Origin: Rheinheimera pacifica
Lineage (GTDB): Bacteria; Pseudomonadota; Gammaproteobacteria; Enterobacterales; Alteromonadaceae
Reading direction: 5' to 3'
Assembly: GCF_900108485.1 (NCBI RefSeq)
Contig: NZ_FNXF01000006.1
Coordinates: forward strand, 166,339-230,338
DNA: 64,000 nucleotides
A model generated the notes under the pieces. The model saw only the letters and a list, made by a program, of their open reading frames with translations, was not told the origin of the DNA and searched no databases. This document shows, piece by piece, positions 1 through 9,041 of this stretch. How positions within the stretch are numbered: the first letter of the stretch is position 1; each line of letters opens with the position of its first letter. The translations under genes and the position numbers were made by a program.

Positions 1-81
1 AAAGATATCTCGGCGGCAACTTTGCCGGAAGATTATAAGCGTAACCCGAATATTCACGTTTGTTTTGAGTTAACGCGCTAA
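1..81 (+). CDS. rlmKL: RlmKL 23S rRNA methyltransferase, C-terminal end (partial)
   Basis: Only the last 26 codons of an incoming gene are present, ending at TAA 79-81. The peptide (LPEDYKRNPNIHVCFELTR at its end) resembles the C-terminus of E. coli RlmL/RlmKL, which ends with a similar 'DFARNRQIHNCW' stretch. RlmKL is a two-domain methyltransferase that modifies G2445 and G2069 of 23S rRNA. The call rests on a short tail and on the neighbouring glutaredoxin-like and uup genes, an order I recall from related bacteria. Confidence 0.7.
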   Translation, partial: KDISAATLPEDYKRNPNIHVCFELTR

Positions 82-85
82 TAGT

Positions 86-331
86 ATGAATAGCATGCAC
101 CCGGCATTAACCTTATACAGTACCTGGGGCTGTCATCTATGTGATGAAGCTGAGCAGTTATTACTGCAAGCAGGCCTTGCGGGCCGGTTTAAGGTTACCG
201 ATATTGTTGATGACGAGCAGGCCTTTGCGCGTTACCGCTTGATGATCCCGGTATTGTGCCGGGGCGATAACGAATTATGCTGGCCCTTTGATGCGGACCA
301 GCTGGCAACATGGCTTAAGGATGTACAGTAG
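86..331 (+). CDS. Glutaredoxin-like small thiol protein
   Basis: An 81-residue protein with a CHLC (CxxC) motif at about residues 16-19 after a short beta strand, followed by a helix (DEAEQLLLQ). This is the start of a thioredoxin/glutaredoxin fold. A VLCRGDNELCWPFD segment near the C-terminus occupies the place of the cis-Pro/GG region, with Pro in 'IPVLC'. It fits the short 'glutaredoxin family protein' commonly found before uup. It begins 4 bases after the rlmKL stop, and its stop TAG overlaps the GTG start of uup by one base (TAGTG), which suggests translational coupling. The substrate is not known. Confidence 0.85.
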   Translation: MNSMHPALTLYSTWGCHLCDEAEQLLLQAGLAGRFKVTDIVDDEQAFARYRLMIPVLCRGDNELCWPFDADQLATWLKDVQ

Positions 332-2232
332 TGGAATTATTACGTTTTCAGCAGGCATGTTTAGCCTTTGGCACTAACCCGATATTGGATCATGTCGACT
401 TTAGCTTATTCAGCGGCGAGCGCGTATGTTTAGTCGGTCGCAACGGCGCCGGTAAATCGTCAATGCTAAAATTGCTGACCGGACAGCAAAATCTGGATGA
501 TGGCCAGATAGTGGTGAATACCGGAGTAGTATTAAGCCGGTTAGAGCAAGATCCGCCGGCAAAAATGGATGTGAAAATTGCCGATTTTATCCGTGAAGGT
601 GCCGGTGATTTAGCCCAAATAGCGCAGCAGTTTTATACTCTGTCAGAAAACTTAGACGGCGCTTCAGATGCCGACTATCGGCTGTTTGAGAAATTACAAA
701 GCGAAATGGATACCCGCGACGGCTGGGGGCTGGAATCCCGTGTTGCTGATTTATGCCAGCAGTTTGACATGAACCCGGATGCCAGTTTAGCGACGTTATC
801 CGGTGGCTGGTTGCGTAAAGCGGCTCTGGCACGGGCTTTGGCCGCCAGGCCGGATATTTTGTTACTGGATGAGCCAACTAATCATTTGGATGTCGCGGCT
901 ATCCAGTGGCTGGAGCAGTTTTTACTAAATTTCTCCGGTGCCATCATTTTTATCTCGCACGACAGGGCTTTTATCCGTGCCCTGGCTACCCGCATTATTG
1001 ATCTGGACCGTGGTTTGTTAACCTCACACCCGGGCAATTATCAGGAATACCTGGATCGCAAACAAAAAATGCTCGAAGACGAGCAGCAGCACAATGCATT
1101 GTTTGATAAAAAGCTGGCAGAAGAAGAAGTATGGATCCGTCAGGGCATTAAAGCACGACGTACCCGTAACGAAGGCCGGGTAAGAGCACTTAAAGCGCTG
1201 CGACGTGAGCGGGCAGAGCGGGTAGAAACCTTAGGCAAGGTCGATTTTAATATCGAGCAGGCCGATCGCTCCGGCAAGCTGGTATTTGAAACTAAAGCCA
1301 TAAGCTGTGGCTTTAATGGCAAAACCGTTATAGACAAGCTTGATCTATTGGTAATGCGCGGTGATCGCATCGCGTTGGTTGGGCCAAACGGTGTCGGTAA
1401 ATCAACCCTGATTAAGCTGTTATTGGGTGACTATAAACACGACAGTGGCGAGATTAAGCGCGGTACCAATATTGAGGTAGCCTATTTTGATCAGCATCGC
1501 ATTGCTCTGGATTTAGAAGCCACAGTGCAGGACAACGTATCTGAGGGTAAACAGGAAATTACTCAAAATGGTAAAAGCCGCCATGTGCTTAGCTACCTGC
1601 AGGACTTTTTATTCCCGCCGGCACGGGCCCGAACTCCGGTGAAAGCCTTATCCGGCGGTGAGAAAAACCGCCTGTTGCTGGCCAAATTGTTTGCCAGGCC
1701 AAGTAACTTGCTGATCCTCGATGAACCGACCAACGATCTGGATGTAGAAACATTAGAGCTGCTGGAAGATATTTTGCAGCAGTACCAAGGTACAGTCTTA
1801 CTCGTAAGCCATGACCGGGAATTTGTCAATAATACCGTTACCAGCTCACTGCTGTTTGCCGGCGAGGGGCGTATTATTGAAATTGCCGGTGGTTATGATG
1901 ACGTTATTGCTTACCAGCAACGTATGCAAACGCCTGCTGCGACAGCACAAAAAGTGACAAAACCATCACAGAGCGTAACAGAAGAAATACCAGCGCAGGC
2001 TTCTGTTAGCAGTGCTAAGAAGTTATCATACAAAGAGCAACGTGAACTGGAACAACTGCCTGCCTTGCTGGAACAGCTTGAAACAGAGCTTGAAGCGTTA
2101 CAGCAGAAAGTAAATGACGCTGAGTTTTTTAAGCAAAGTGCAGAGCAAACGCAAACCACGTTGAACCAACTGCAGCAGATCGAGTCGAAGCTGGCGCAAG
2201 CGTATGCACGCTGGGAAGAATTAGACGCATAA
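331..2232 (+). CDS. uup: ABC-F ATPase Uup
   Basis: A 633-residue ABC-F protein with two nucleotide-binding domains and no membrane segments. The first domain has Walker A GRNGAGKSS (about residue 36), signature LSGGWLRKAALARAL and Walker [12 protein letters not shown]. The second has GPNGVGKST, LSGGEKNRLLLAKL and LILDEPTNDLD. A charged linker separates them, and the C-terminal 90 residues (about 545-633) form a Glu/Gln-rich coiled coil, which is the Uup hallmark. Uup binds DNA and ribosomes and affects precise transposon excision and ribosome quality. The start is GTG 331, overlapping the preceding stop. Length matches E. coli Uup (635 residues). Confidence 0.95.
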   Translation: MELLRFQQACLAFGTNPILDHVDFSLFSGERVCLVGRNGAGKSSMLKLLTGQQNLDDGQIVVNTGVVLSRLEQDPPAKMDVKIADFIREGAGDLAQIAQQFYTLSENLDGASDADYRLFEKLQSEMDTRDGWGLESRVADLCQQFDMNPDASLATLSGGWLRKAALARALAARPDILLLDEPTNHLDVAAIQWLEQFLLNFSGAIIFISHDRAFIRALATRIIDLDRGLLTSHPGNYQEYLDRKQKMLEDEQQHNALFDKKLAEEEVWIRQGIKARRTRNEGRVRALKALRRERAERVETLGKVDFNIEQADRSGKLVFETKAISCGFNGKTVIDKLDLLVMRGDRIALVGPNGVGKSTLIKLLLGDYKHDSGEIKRGTNIEVAYFDQHRIALDLEATVQDNVSEGKQEITQNGKSRHVLSYLQDFLFPPARARTPVKALSGGEKNRLLLAKLFARPSNLLILDEPTNDLDVETLELLEDILQQYQGTVLLVSHDREFVNNTVTSSLLFAGEGRIIEIAGGYDDVIAYQQRMQTPAATAQKVTKPSQSVTEEIPAQASVSSAKKLSYKEQRELEQLPALLEQLETELEALQQKVNDAEFFKQSAEQTQTTLNQLQQIESKLAQAYARWEELDA

Positions 2233-2259
2233 GAATTGAAGTATATTTAGGGGCTCCGA

Positions 2260-4008
2260 ATGAAGTTATCACGCATCAGTCTGGCGATATTGCCGCTGTT
2301 AAGTCTGTGTTCTGTACAAGCGGCCGTTTATAACGTCGTTGAGATTGGTGAAGTAAGCGAAGTCAAATCAACCTATGCTGCGGCTATTAATGATAGCGGG
2401 CATGCAGTATTTAATGGGGCTATTCGCCTGCAAACCGGTACGAGCTCTTCGGGTTTACCAATCTATGATTATCAGTATTTTAATTTCCCTATTAATTTAG
2501 ATGCAATTGATTTTGAAGATGAAGATGTTCAGGCGTTTTTTACTGACGAGCAGTTAGCCGATGTTACTAATGGTAATATCAACAATACTATTCTGAATAT
2601 CCTGTTAAATCGCAACCCTGCCGGCCAACCAATAGGTAATACCATTAGTTACCTGAAAACAGGTAACTTAGCGCCAGAAAATATACTACTGCGCGATAGT
2701 ACAGAGCCGACACGGGGCAACAGTGAGTACTTGTACGATATTAACAATGCCGGCATTGCAGTGGGTGTTGCGGGGACTACTTTTACCTTGGAAAGCTTTA
2801 CACCGACTTCAGAAGATGGTGAGGAAGAGGAAGTTCAAGATCTTTGGGTTCCCGCAGCGTCTTATCAATTGGGAGTGGTAGTACAAAATGGTCAGGTTAG
2901 AACTATTGATGCACCATATCAGGAATTAGGCGGCGGTTATACCGTTGCTATGACTATTAGTGATAGTGGTTTAATCGCTGGTTTTGGCAGCAGCGGCATG
3001 ACGGATGCGGCTAAAGAAGCAGTTGAAACGGCTTGTACCGGAGCAAGCCAGCCCGTAGCTACTTGTTTATATAACAGAGCTGTTGCGGGAAGTTATCTGC
3101 AACGCGGCATGGTATGGCAGTTACAAGCTGATGGCAGTGTGGCTGCGCCTGAGATATTAGGTTTTTTAGGTAATAAAAATACGGGAACTGCTTTCGATGG
3201 TGAAGGCGTCAATGCAATAACTTATTTTAGCGTTGCTAACGATGTAAATGATAACGGCATTGTGGTAGGCCGTTCTCTGTATAGTGACTCAGATAGAACG
3301 CAGCGGGTAAGGTTAAATAATGGCCAGGTTGTTGATCAGATTGTCCGGGCACAGCATGCCAGTTTATATGTTGAAGATCAGGTATTACCGTTGGTTGACC
3401 CGCTTGAGTGGTCTATCAGTGATGCTGTGGCCGTTAATAATAATAACATTATTATTGGTTATGGCCAAAAAGTGATTAACAGCGCTGCGCGCAACAAAAT
3501 GTTTTACCACGACTACAACGCAGGGCAAACCCGTTTTGTTGATGGCTTTTTCTCCAGTTCAACAACACAGCCAAAAGCTATCAATGACAGTAATCAGGTG
3601 GTAGGGCAAGCTGAAGTTATTTTAGGTGGTACGACCACTCGCAGGCGGCATGGTTTTATTTACGATATTACCGCTGACAGCTTTACTGATTTGAATACAT
3701 TAATTGGCTGTAATTCGCCTTACACCGTGGTTGATGCAACCGATATCAATAACAATGGCGATATTCTGGCAACAGCGCTGACAATGAAAGAGCGTAAAGA
3801 TTTGCTGGGTGAGGTCGTAGTTGATGCGCAAGGCAACCCTCTAAAGGAAGAGCTGGCGGTGGTAGTTAAACTGCAGCCAGTAGCCAATGGCGAACCGGAA
3901 GATTGTGCATCAGAGCAAACAAAATATGAGCGTAAAGGCGGTGCAGCTGGTTTTGGCTGGTTAACATTAAGTGCAGCGTTCATTTGGTGGCGTCGGCGTA
4001 AAGTTTAA
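2260..4008 (+). CDS. DUF3466 family exported protein with GlyGly-CTERM-like tail
   Basis: A 582-residue protein with a signal peptide (residues 1-21, cut near VQA|AVYN). The body has several repeats of a type 'INDSGHAVFNG', 'INNAGIAVGVA', 'VNDNGIVVGRS' and 'INDSNQVVGQA', typical of DUF3466/HAF-like beta-repeat proteins. The C-terminus is Gly-Gly-rich, then hydrophobic, then basic (GGAAGFGWLTLSAAFIWWRR). This matches a GlyGly-CTERM sorting signal, which is normally cleaved by rhombosortase before secretion. It probably ends up outside the inner membrane. The function is unknown. Acidic insertions (EDGEEEEVQ) lie near residue 190. A strong terminator follows at once. Confidence 0.85.
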   Translation: MKLSRISLAILPLLSLCSVQAAVYNVVEIGEVSEVKSTYAAAINDSGHAVFNGAIRLQTGTSSSGLPIYDYQYFNFPINLDAIDFEDEDVQAFFTDEQLADVTNGNINNTILNILLNRNPAGQPIGNTISYLKTGNLAPENILLRDSTEPTRGNSEYLYDINNAGIAVGVAGTTFTLESFTPTSEDGEEEEVQDLWVPAASYQLGVVVQNGQVRTIDAPYQELGGGYTVAMTISDSGLIAGFGSSGMTDAAKEAVETACTGASQPVATCLYNRAVAGSYLQRGMVWQLQADGSVAAPEILGFLGNKNTGTAFDGEGVNAITYFSVANDVNDNGIVVGRSLYSDSDRTQRVRLNNGQVVDQIVRAQHASLYVEDQVLPLVDPLEWSISDAVAVNNNNIIIGYGQKVINSAARNKMFYHDYNAGQTRFVDGFFSSSTTQPKAINDSNQVVGQAEVILGGTTTRRRHGFIYDITADSFTDLNTLIGCNSPYTVVDATDINNNGDILATALTMKERKDLLGEVVVDAQGNPLKEELAVVVKLQPVANGEPEDCASEQTKYERKGGAAGFGWLTLSAAFIWWRRRKV

Positions 4009-4015
4009 CGTGAAT

Positions 4016-4041
4016 AAAAAGCTGCTTCGGCAGCTTTTTTT
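4016..4041 (+). terminator. Rho-independent terminator after DUF3466 gene
   Basis: Stem AAAGCTGC with TTCG tetraloop and GCAGCTTT, followed by a run of T. It lies 8 bases after the stop codon. Confidence 0.9.
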
Positions 4042-4276
4042 ATGTCGGTGGGGTTGTTGCAGCTTTATAGTTATAAAAGCTAGCTGCTTAGTGTAATTCG
4101 ATATAAATAAATCTGTCATCAAATCTTAAACAACTTCAGCTTGTTAGTCCTTGTCAAGCTTTTAATCTGTCCATTTCAGATTGAACCTTTTATCGCTGTC
4201 GACTATCAATTAAAGGGTAATCGCAAACTCATTTGTGATTATTTTTATCAAATAAAAAGTTGAGGAAGACTGCCGT

Positions 4277-4459
4277 ATGAAAAGACAAAAACGTGATCGT
4301 CTGGAACGTGCTCATGCTCAAGGTTATCGTGCCGGTGTAACCGGACGGTCAAAAGAAATTTGCCCTTATCAAGGTTTAGATACGCGCTCACAATGGTTAG
4401 GAGGCTGGCGCGAAGCCATCGAAGATCGCAATGTTGGGCTGTTTAATAAAGGTCAGTAA
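4277..4459 (+). CDS. rmf: Ribosome modulation factor
   Basis: A 60-residue basic protein that matches E. coli RMF nearly from end to end: MKRQKRDRLERAH at the start, then GRSKEICPYQ and RSQWLGGWREAIEDR. RMF binds the 30S subunit in stationary phase and drives formation of 100S ribosome dimers. The start ATG 4277 is preceded by a GAGGAAG ribosome binding site. About 235 bases of non-coding, AT-rich leader separate it from the previous gene and probably hold its growth-phase promoter. Its usual neighbour fabA follows, convergent. Confidence 0.97.
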   Translation: MKRQKRDRLERAHAQGYRAGVTGRSKEICPYQGLDTRSQWLGGWREAIEDRNVGLFNKGQ

Positions 4460-4483
4460 TTTTTCCCGATAAGCCCAGGCATT

Positions 4484-4518
4484 AAAAAAGCCCCGTCAGG
4501 ATAACTTGCGGGGCTTTT
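4484..4518. terminator. Bidirectional terminator between rmf and fabA
   Basis: Inverted repeat AAAAGCCCCG / CGGGGCTTTT with a 13-base loop. The minus strand continues in a T run, serving fabA. On the plus strand the T's close the stem behind rmf. Confidence 0.85.
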
Positions 4519-4538
4519 AGCATTAAGCATGATGTATA

Positions 4539-5051
4539 TTAAAAACTGGATGTATCCTGAAACAAACCGACTTTAAGATCGGTTGCTGCATAAATGTCAC
4601 GGCCATCAACACTTACCACACCGTCGCCAATGCCCATATAGAGTTTGCGTTTGATTACACGCTTCATATTAATGGTGTAAGTCACTTTTTTGGCTGTAGG
4701 CAGCACCTGGCCGGTAAATTTTACTTCACCTACGCCCAGGGCACGGCCTTTTCCCGGGCCGCCACACCAGCCTAAGAAGAAGCCGACAAGTTGCCACATG
4801 GCATCAAGCCCCAGGCAACCTGGCATTACCGGATCGCCTTTAAAGTGACAGGCAAAAAACCACAGGTCTGGTGTAATATCCAACTCAGCAATGATCTGGC
4901 CTTTACCATACAGGCCACCTTCTTCTGAAATGTGGATAATACGGTCCATCATCAGCATATTGTCAGAGGGTAGCTGGCTATTGCCTTCACCAAACAGCTC
5001 GCCGTTGCCACAGGCGATCAAATCTTCTTTTGTAAAGCTATTCTTAGTCAT
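4539..5051 (-). CDS. fabA: 3-hydroxydecanoyl-ACP dehydratase/isomerase FabA
   Basis: A 170-residue hotdog-fold enzyme (E. coli FabA has 172). The catalytic region is clear: [21 protein letters not shown] carries the active-site His (about 71) and Asp (about 85). FabA dehydrates 3-hydroxydecanoyl-ACP and isomerises trans-2 to cis-3-decenoyl-ACP, the branch point of anaerobic unsaturated fatty acid synthesis in the cytosol. A FabR-type operator lies 36 bases upstream of the start (5087-5104). Confidence 0.97.
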   Translation of the reverse strand: MTKNSFTKEDLIACGNGELFGEGNSQLPSDNMLMMDRIIHISEEGGLYGKGQIIAELDITPDLWFFACHFKGDPVMPGCLGLDAMWQLVGFFLGWCGGPGKGRALGVGEVKFTGQVLPTAKKVTYTINMKRVIKRKLYMGIGDGVVSVDGRDIYAATDLKVGLFQDTSSF

Positions 5052-5086
5052 GTATGTTTAATCCGTTGAAAATACCGGGCCACTTT

Positions 5087-5104
5087 AGCGAACACTTGTA
5101 CGCC
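5087..5104 (-). promoter_or_regulatory. FabR-type operator upstream of fabA
   Basis: Read on the minus strand the site is GGCGTACAAGTGTTCGCT. It differs at two of 18 positions from the FabR consensus as I recall it (AGCGTACACGTGTTCGCT). It is an imperfect palindrome centred about 44 bases upstream of the fabA start, where it would overlap the promoter. FabR is the TetR-type repressor of unsaturated fatty acid genes. Its gene is not in this window. Confidence 0.65.
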
Positions 5105-5196
5105 AAACAAGTCCGATTTGTATTAAGTCTTAATTTTACGCATCAAGCAGTTAACTGCCTGAGTGTATGACAGTGTTATTGCCAAAGAGTGACATC

Positions 5197-5454
5197 ATGA
5201 CAAATTCGAGTGGAAAAGCGCTGACCAATGCAGAAAAACAACTGCGGTATCGTGAACGGCAAAAGCAATCCGGTAAAAAAGAGCTACGCGGGTATCTCAC
5301 TCCGGAGGCCTTAAGTTGCTATCAGGAAATTCAGCAAAAAACCGAGTGGAGCGACAGTGTCTTACTCAGCAACGCTATACGGTTGATGTATGCGGCGCAT
5401 AAATGCGGCCAGGTAGGTATTTTAAACAGCTGGCTCACCGAGCATAAGCGTTAA
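5197..5454 (+). CDS. Small basic protein, possible ribbon-helix-helix regulator
   Basis: An 85-residue protein from ATG 5197, chosen over ATG 5167 because AAAGAG lies at suitable distance. The N-terminus is charged and helical (NAEKQLRYRERQKQSGKK). A segment 'ELRGYLTPEALSCYQEIQQ...WSDSVLLSNAIRLMYAA' then has the strand-helix-helix pattern of MetJ/Arc-type DNA-binding proteins. No family is firmly recognised. It stands alone between fabA and a pterin synthase gene. Confidence 0.55.
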   Translation: MTNSSGKALTNAEKQLRYRERQKQSGKKELRGYLTPEALSCYQEIQQKTEWSDSVLLSNAIRLMYAAHKCGQVGILNSWLTEHKR

Positions 5455-5532
5455 AATACCCGGCCTGAGGTGTTGCTGCATTGCGTTCAGCGGTATAATG
5501 CCGGCAATCCAGTTAGTAATTGAGAGCCACTG

Positions 5533-6390
5533 ATGATTTTGTTTGTAAGGGATCTGACCGTTATTGATTTTTCTTACCTGTGTCAAAAGCGTGGCATGTT
5601 GGGCGAGAGTTATATTGTTGATGTAGAGCTGCATGGCGGCCTGGACCAGACCTCTATGGTGCTGGATTTTGGCAAGGTTAAAAAAGTTATTAAGCATGCT
5701 ATTGATCAGCTGATTGATCATAAGCTGGCTGTGCCAGAATTATCGGCTGCCGTAAAACTGCGAAATGCCAAAGGGCTGCAGCAACTGAGCTTTGAAAGTA
5801 ACCGTGGCCATATTCAGATGGCAGCGCCGGCCGAGGCTATTGTTGCCATTAAGGCTGATGCCATAAACCTGCAAACCGTAACTGAGTTCTTACAGCACAG
5901 TATTAAGCCACTGTTACCGGCAAATATTGATAAACTAATATTTACCTTGCGAGCAGAAACTGTCAGTGGCTTTTTCTATCATTACAGCCATGGTTTAAAG
6001 AAGCACGATGGCAATTGCCAGCGTATTGCCCATGGGCATCGCTCAACCATTCAGATATATGCTGACGGTATGTTAACACCGCGGCTGAATAAATACTGGT
6101 GCGAGCGCTGGCAGGATATTTATCTTGGGTCTGCGGAAGACTTATGTAATGCAGATGTTTTACAGCATCTTACTGCCGGTGCGGATGACTATAGTTTCTG
6201 TTATCAGGCTGCGCAAGGTTGGTTTGAGCTGACCATACCCAAAGCCCATTGTGAAATTGTACCCTGTGATACTACTGTAGAATGTCTGGCAGAGTATATC
6301 GCAGCAGAATTAAAGCAACTGGATAACACCAGGCAATATAAGGTCGTAGCTTATGAAGGTGTGGGTAAAGGCGCTATCGCTGTTAGCTAG
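5533..6390 (+). CDS. 6-pyruvoyl/6-carboxy-tetrahydropterin synthase family protein, two tandem domains
   Basis: A 285-residue protein made of two QueD/PTPS-like units. The first (about 1-145) keeps the fold pattern (VDVELHGGLDQTSMVLDFGKVKK) but lacks the zinc histidines. The second (about 146-285) carries the complete set: His in YSHGLKKHDG, the catalytic Cys in GNCQR, and the HGH zinc pair. A final Glu (VVAYEG) matches the KET motif of QueD. QueD makes 6-carboxy-tetrahydropterin for queuosine. Whether this fused form does the same is inference. The 3' end overlaps the next gene by 38 bases in another frame. Confidence 0.8.
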   Translation: MILFVRDLTVIDFSYLCQKRGMLGESYIVDVELHGGLDQTSMVLDFGKVKKVIKHAIDQLIDHKLAVPELSAAVKLRNAKGLQQLSFESNRGHIQMAAPAEAIVAIKADAINLQTVTEFLQHSIKPLLPANIDKLIFTLRAETVSGFFYHYSHGLKKHDGNCQRIAHGHRSTIQIYADGMLTPRLNKYWCERWQDIYLGSAEDLCNADVLQHLTAGADDYSFCYQAAQGWFELTIPKAHCEIVPCDTTVECLAEYIAAELKQLDNTRQYKVVAYEGVGKGAIAVS

Positions 6391-7165
6391 TGTCAGCTTT
6401 GCATTGTTCGCTCAGCCCGCTATAGAGCTGGAAGGGCAGTTAACTCAGGGCAGTTTGCTGCGTGGTAAGGCTGCGGTAGGGAGTAAAGTATTTTTTAATG
6501 ACATTGAACTGCCACTAAGCAGCGATGGTCGTTTTGTGTTTGGTATTGGCCGGGATGCACCTCTTAAGCATCAGCTTACCGTGCAGCTCAATGGCGAAAA
6601 GTATATCAAGCCGTTAACCTTTACTGCGCGCCAGTATGATATTCAGCATGTTAACGGTGTGGCACAAAAGTACGTTACACCACCTGCAGAGGTAACCGAA
6701 CGGATCCGCCGTGACAACCAGCAGGTGCGTGCCGTACGTGAAACGGTATCCGGCCTGCCGTTTATCTTTGATACTCCTATAATGCCGGCCAAAGGCCGCA
6801 TTTCCGGTGTTTATGGCAGCCAGCGTGTATTTAACGGTGAGCCGCGAAATCCGCATTACGGCCTTGATGTTGCAGCACCTGTTGGTGCGCCTGTTGTCGC
6901 GCCGTTAAGTGGTAAAGTATTGTTAGCTGCAGACTTATACTATTCAGGCTTAACACTGATCATTGATCATGGTTTTGGCATCAGTTCTACCTTTATGCAT
7001 TTAAGCCGCTTTGACGTTGCAGTTGGCGATAATATTGAGCAAGGGCAAAAAATTGCTGAAGTAGGGGCGACCGGGAGAGTAACCGGCCCGCACCTGGATT
7101 GGCGGATTAACTGGCAGCAGGAACGGCTGGACCCTGCGCTGCTGCCAGGTTTGAAGTTACCTTAA
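6353..7165 (+). CDS. M23 family metallopeptidase (LytM-type), exported
   Basis: A 270-residue protein with a signal peptide (about residues 1-20, hydrophobic LSLLASVSFALFA). An N-terminal beta domain (about 22-100) precedes an M23 peptidase domain (about 140-265). HYGLDV supplies the first zinc His and Asp. The second motif reads GPHLDWR, so the usual HxH is HxD here. M23 enzymes cut peptidoglycan cross-bridges or act as amidase activators in the periplasm. The start overlaps the pterin synthase gene by 38 bases, and the stop overlaps the convergent M61 gene by 4 bases. Confidence 0.87.
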   Translation: MKVWVKALSLLASVSFALFAQPAIELEGQLTQGSLLRGKAAVGSKVFFNDIELPLSSDGRFVFGIGRDAPLKHQLTVQLNGEKYIKPLTFTARQYDIQHVNGVAQKYVTPPAEVTERIRRDNQQVRAVRETVSGLPFIFDTPIMPAKGRISGVYGSQRVFNGEPRNPHYGLDVAAPVGAPVVAPLSGKVLLAADLYYSGLTLIIDHGFGISSTFMHLSRFDVAVGDNIEQGQKIAEVGATGRVTGPHLDWRINWQQERLDPALLPGLKLP

Positions 7166-8940
7166 CCAGGCAGCGCTTGCTGCAGCCAACTATCGCACTG
7201 CGCTTGCTCAGCCACAGTAAGCACCGCAACCTGTTGTTGCGCGGCATTTAACGTCAGTTGGCTTTGCAGTAAACGATCTTTCCGATAAAAATGCAGAGTT
7301 AACGTGCTGCCCTCAGGGTAACGCTTTAACAGCTGTGGCAAGCTGGTAGGGCTGATTTTACGGTTATCCAGGGCTAGCAGCTGATCTCCGCTCATTAAAC
7401 CGGCCTGATGCGCGCTGCCGCCATGGTAAACCTGGGTTAATTGCAACAGGCCATTTAGCGGTTTAGTTTGGGCGCCAATAAAGGGTAAATTTTCAACACT
7501 GGCTTCACCTCCGAAATCATCACCATGTTGCATCGGCCGTATTGTTAACGTCAGGCCAAGTGTCGGCAATAATTCTGCAAGGGGCAGTGCTGCAGCTTGT
7601 GTCAGCCATTTATCACTTTCTGTGGCAAGTTCAGCAAAGCCAAGCTCTGTCAAAACTTTGTGCAGCGCATTATCTGGCGTACCTGACACCAGATAGCGTT
7701 GCCATAACTGGCGCACAACGTCATCCAGTGAGCTATTGCAGCTGCGCAGACTGGCATCCAGACATAAAGCCAGTAAGGCCCCTTTGGCATAATAACTGAC
7801 TACGGCATTTACTGCGTTCTCATCTTGCTTATAAAACTTGGTCCAGGCAGTAAAGCTGCTGTCTATAAGGCTTTGCTGGCTGTCGCTTGGGTTACGTGTA
7901 ACTCTTGAAATGGCTTTTTCCAGCGTTTTAATATAGGTTTTGCTGTCAATTAAGCCGGCACGTACTAACGCTAAATCATCATAATAAGAGGTAAACCCTT
8001 CATATAGCCAAAGTTGGCGGGTGTATTGCTCTGCTGTTAGCTGATACTGCTGAAAAACAGCAGGTTTTAAGCGCTTAACCCACCAGGTATGAAAGTATTC
8101 ATGGCTGCAAAGTGCCAGCAGGTTCTGGTAGTTTTCATCTACCTGGGGTTGTTCCGGTGCTGGCAAATCAAAACGGCTGCACAGTAGTAAAGTAGAGTTC
8201 AGATGTTCCAAGCCACCGTAACCATCTTCTGTTACCCACAGCAAAAACCAGTAGCTGGTTAAATCTGCCGGCAAACTGCCAAATACGTTAACCTGCTGCT
8301 GGCAAATCCGGGTTAAATCGGCGGTAAAGCGGCCAAGGTTGGTCAGGTTATCACCGGTAACGACCAGATAATGGCTGATCCCCTCAATGACAAACTCGGT
8401 AAGGGTAAATTTACCCAGCAGAATGGGGCTGTCGATAAGCACCTGATAATTAGCCGCGCTATATTCACCAAAACCAAGAAAATCTGTGCCCTGGCTCCGG
8501 CTTAAACCGGTAGCTACCTGCCAGTCCTCAATAACGCGTGACTGGGGTTTACTGATATTAACCCGATGCGGCAAGGCTTCCAGCGTATTGACGCTTAAAC
8601 ACAGGCTGGCCGGGTTTAACACCGCTACTTCATCATCAATGTAAGCGGCCCGGACGGATAAATCGTAAGCATAGAGCTGATAACTAACCGTCACTGGGCT
8701 GTCGTTACACTGTAATTGCCAGCGCTGTTTATCCAGTTGTCGCAGCTGTAGTACGCCGGATTTATCGCGGGCTGTTATTGCGACAATATTGCGGGCAAAA
8801 TCACGAATCATATAGCTGCCGGGGATCCAGGCAGGAAGCATCAGTTCATGTACCGGTGAGCTGGGAGTAAAACTGAGCGTTACAGATATCAGATGCGCGC
8901 TGACATCGGTTATATCAAGCTGGTACTTCACAGATTTCAT
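7162..8940 (-). CDS. M61 family aminopeptidase with PDZ domain
   Basis: A 592-residue protein of the glycyl-aminopeptidase family. The N-terminal beta-sandwich (about 1-170) has the family motif LPAWIPGSYMIRDFARNI. The catalytic zinc motif HEYFHTWWVKRLKP (HExxH) lies near residue 278. The downstream EGFTSYYDDL supplies the third zinc ligand. A PDZ domain (about 480-570, with GGSAHQAGLMSGDQLLALD) follows. No signal peptide is visible, so a cytosolic location is likely. The substrate is unknown. Confidence 0.92.
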   Translation of the reverse strand: MKSVKYQLDITDVSAHLISVTLSFTPSSPVHELMLPAWIPGSYMIRDFARNIVAITARDKSGVLQLRQLDKQRWQLQCNDSPVTVSYQLYAYDLSVRAAYIDDEVAVLNPASLCLSVNTLEALPHRVNISKPQSRVIEDWQVATGLSRSQGTDFLGFGEYSAANYQVLIDSPILLGKFTLTEFVIEGISHYLVVTGDNLTNLGRFTADLTRICQQQVNVFGSLPADLTSYWFLLWVTEDGYGGLEHLNSTLLLCSRFDLPAPEQPQVDENYQNLLALCSHEYFHTWWVKRLKPAVFQQYQLTAEQYTRQLWLYEGFTSYYDDLALVRAGLIDSKTYIKTLEKAISRVTRNPSDSQQSLIDSSFTAWTKFYKQDENAVNAVVSYYAKGALLALCLDASLRSCNSSLDDVVRQLWQRYLVSGTPDNALHKVLTELGFAELATESDKWLTQAAALPLAELLPTLGLTLTIRPMQHGDDFGGEASVENLPFIGAQTKPLNGLLQLTQVYHGGSAHQAGLMSGDQLLALDNRKISPTSLPQLLKRYPEGSTLTLHFYRKDRLLQSQLTLNAAQQQVAVLTVAEQAQCDSWLQQALPG

Positions 8941-9041
8941 AGTATTACTCTTTTTGTAGGTAAAAGGTTTACCCTTTGCCTACAGCGTTGTGGCGTATTA
9001 AGCTGACTATTATGCCGCTAAAACCGAATAAGGAAAATGAC

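Noticed and set aside
5422..5721. 99-codon minus-strand frame between two plus-strand genes
   Set aside because: It overlaps the start of the pterin synthase gene and the end of the small basic protein gene. It has no domain and no ribosome binding site.
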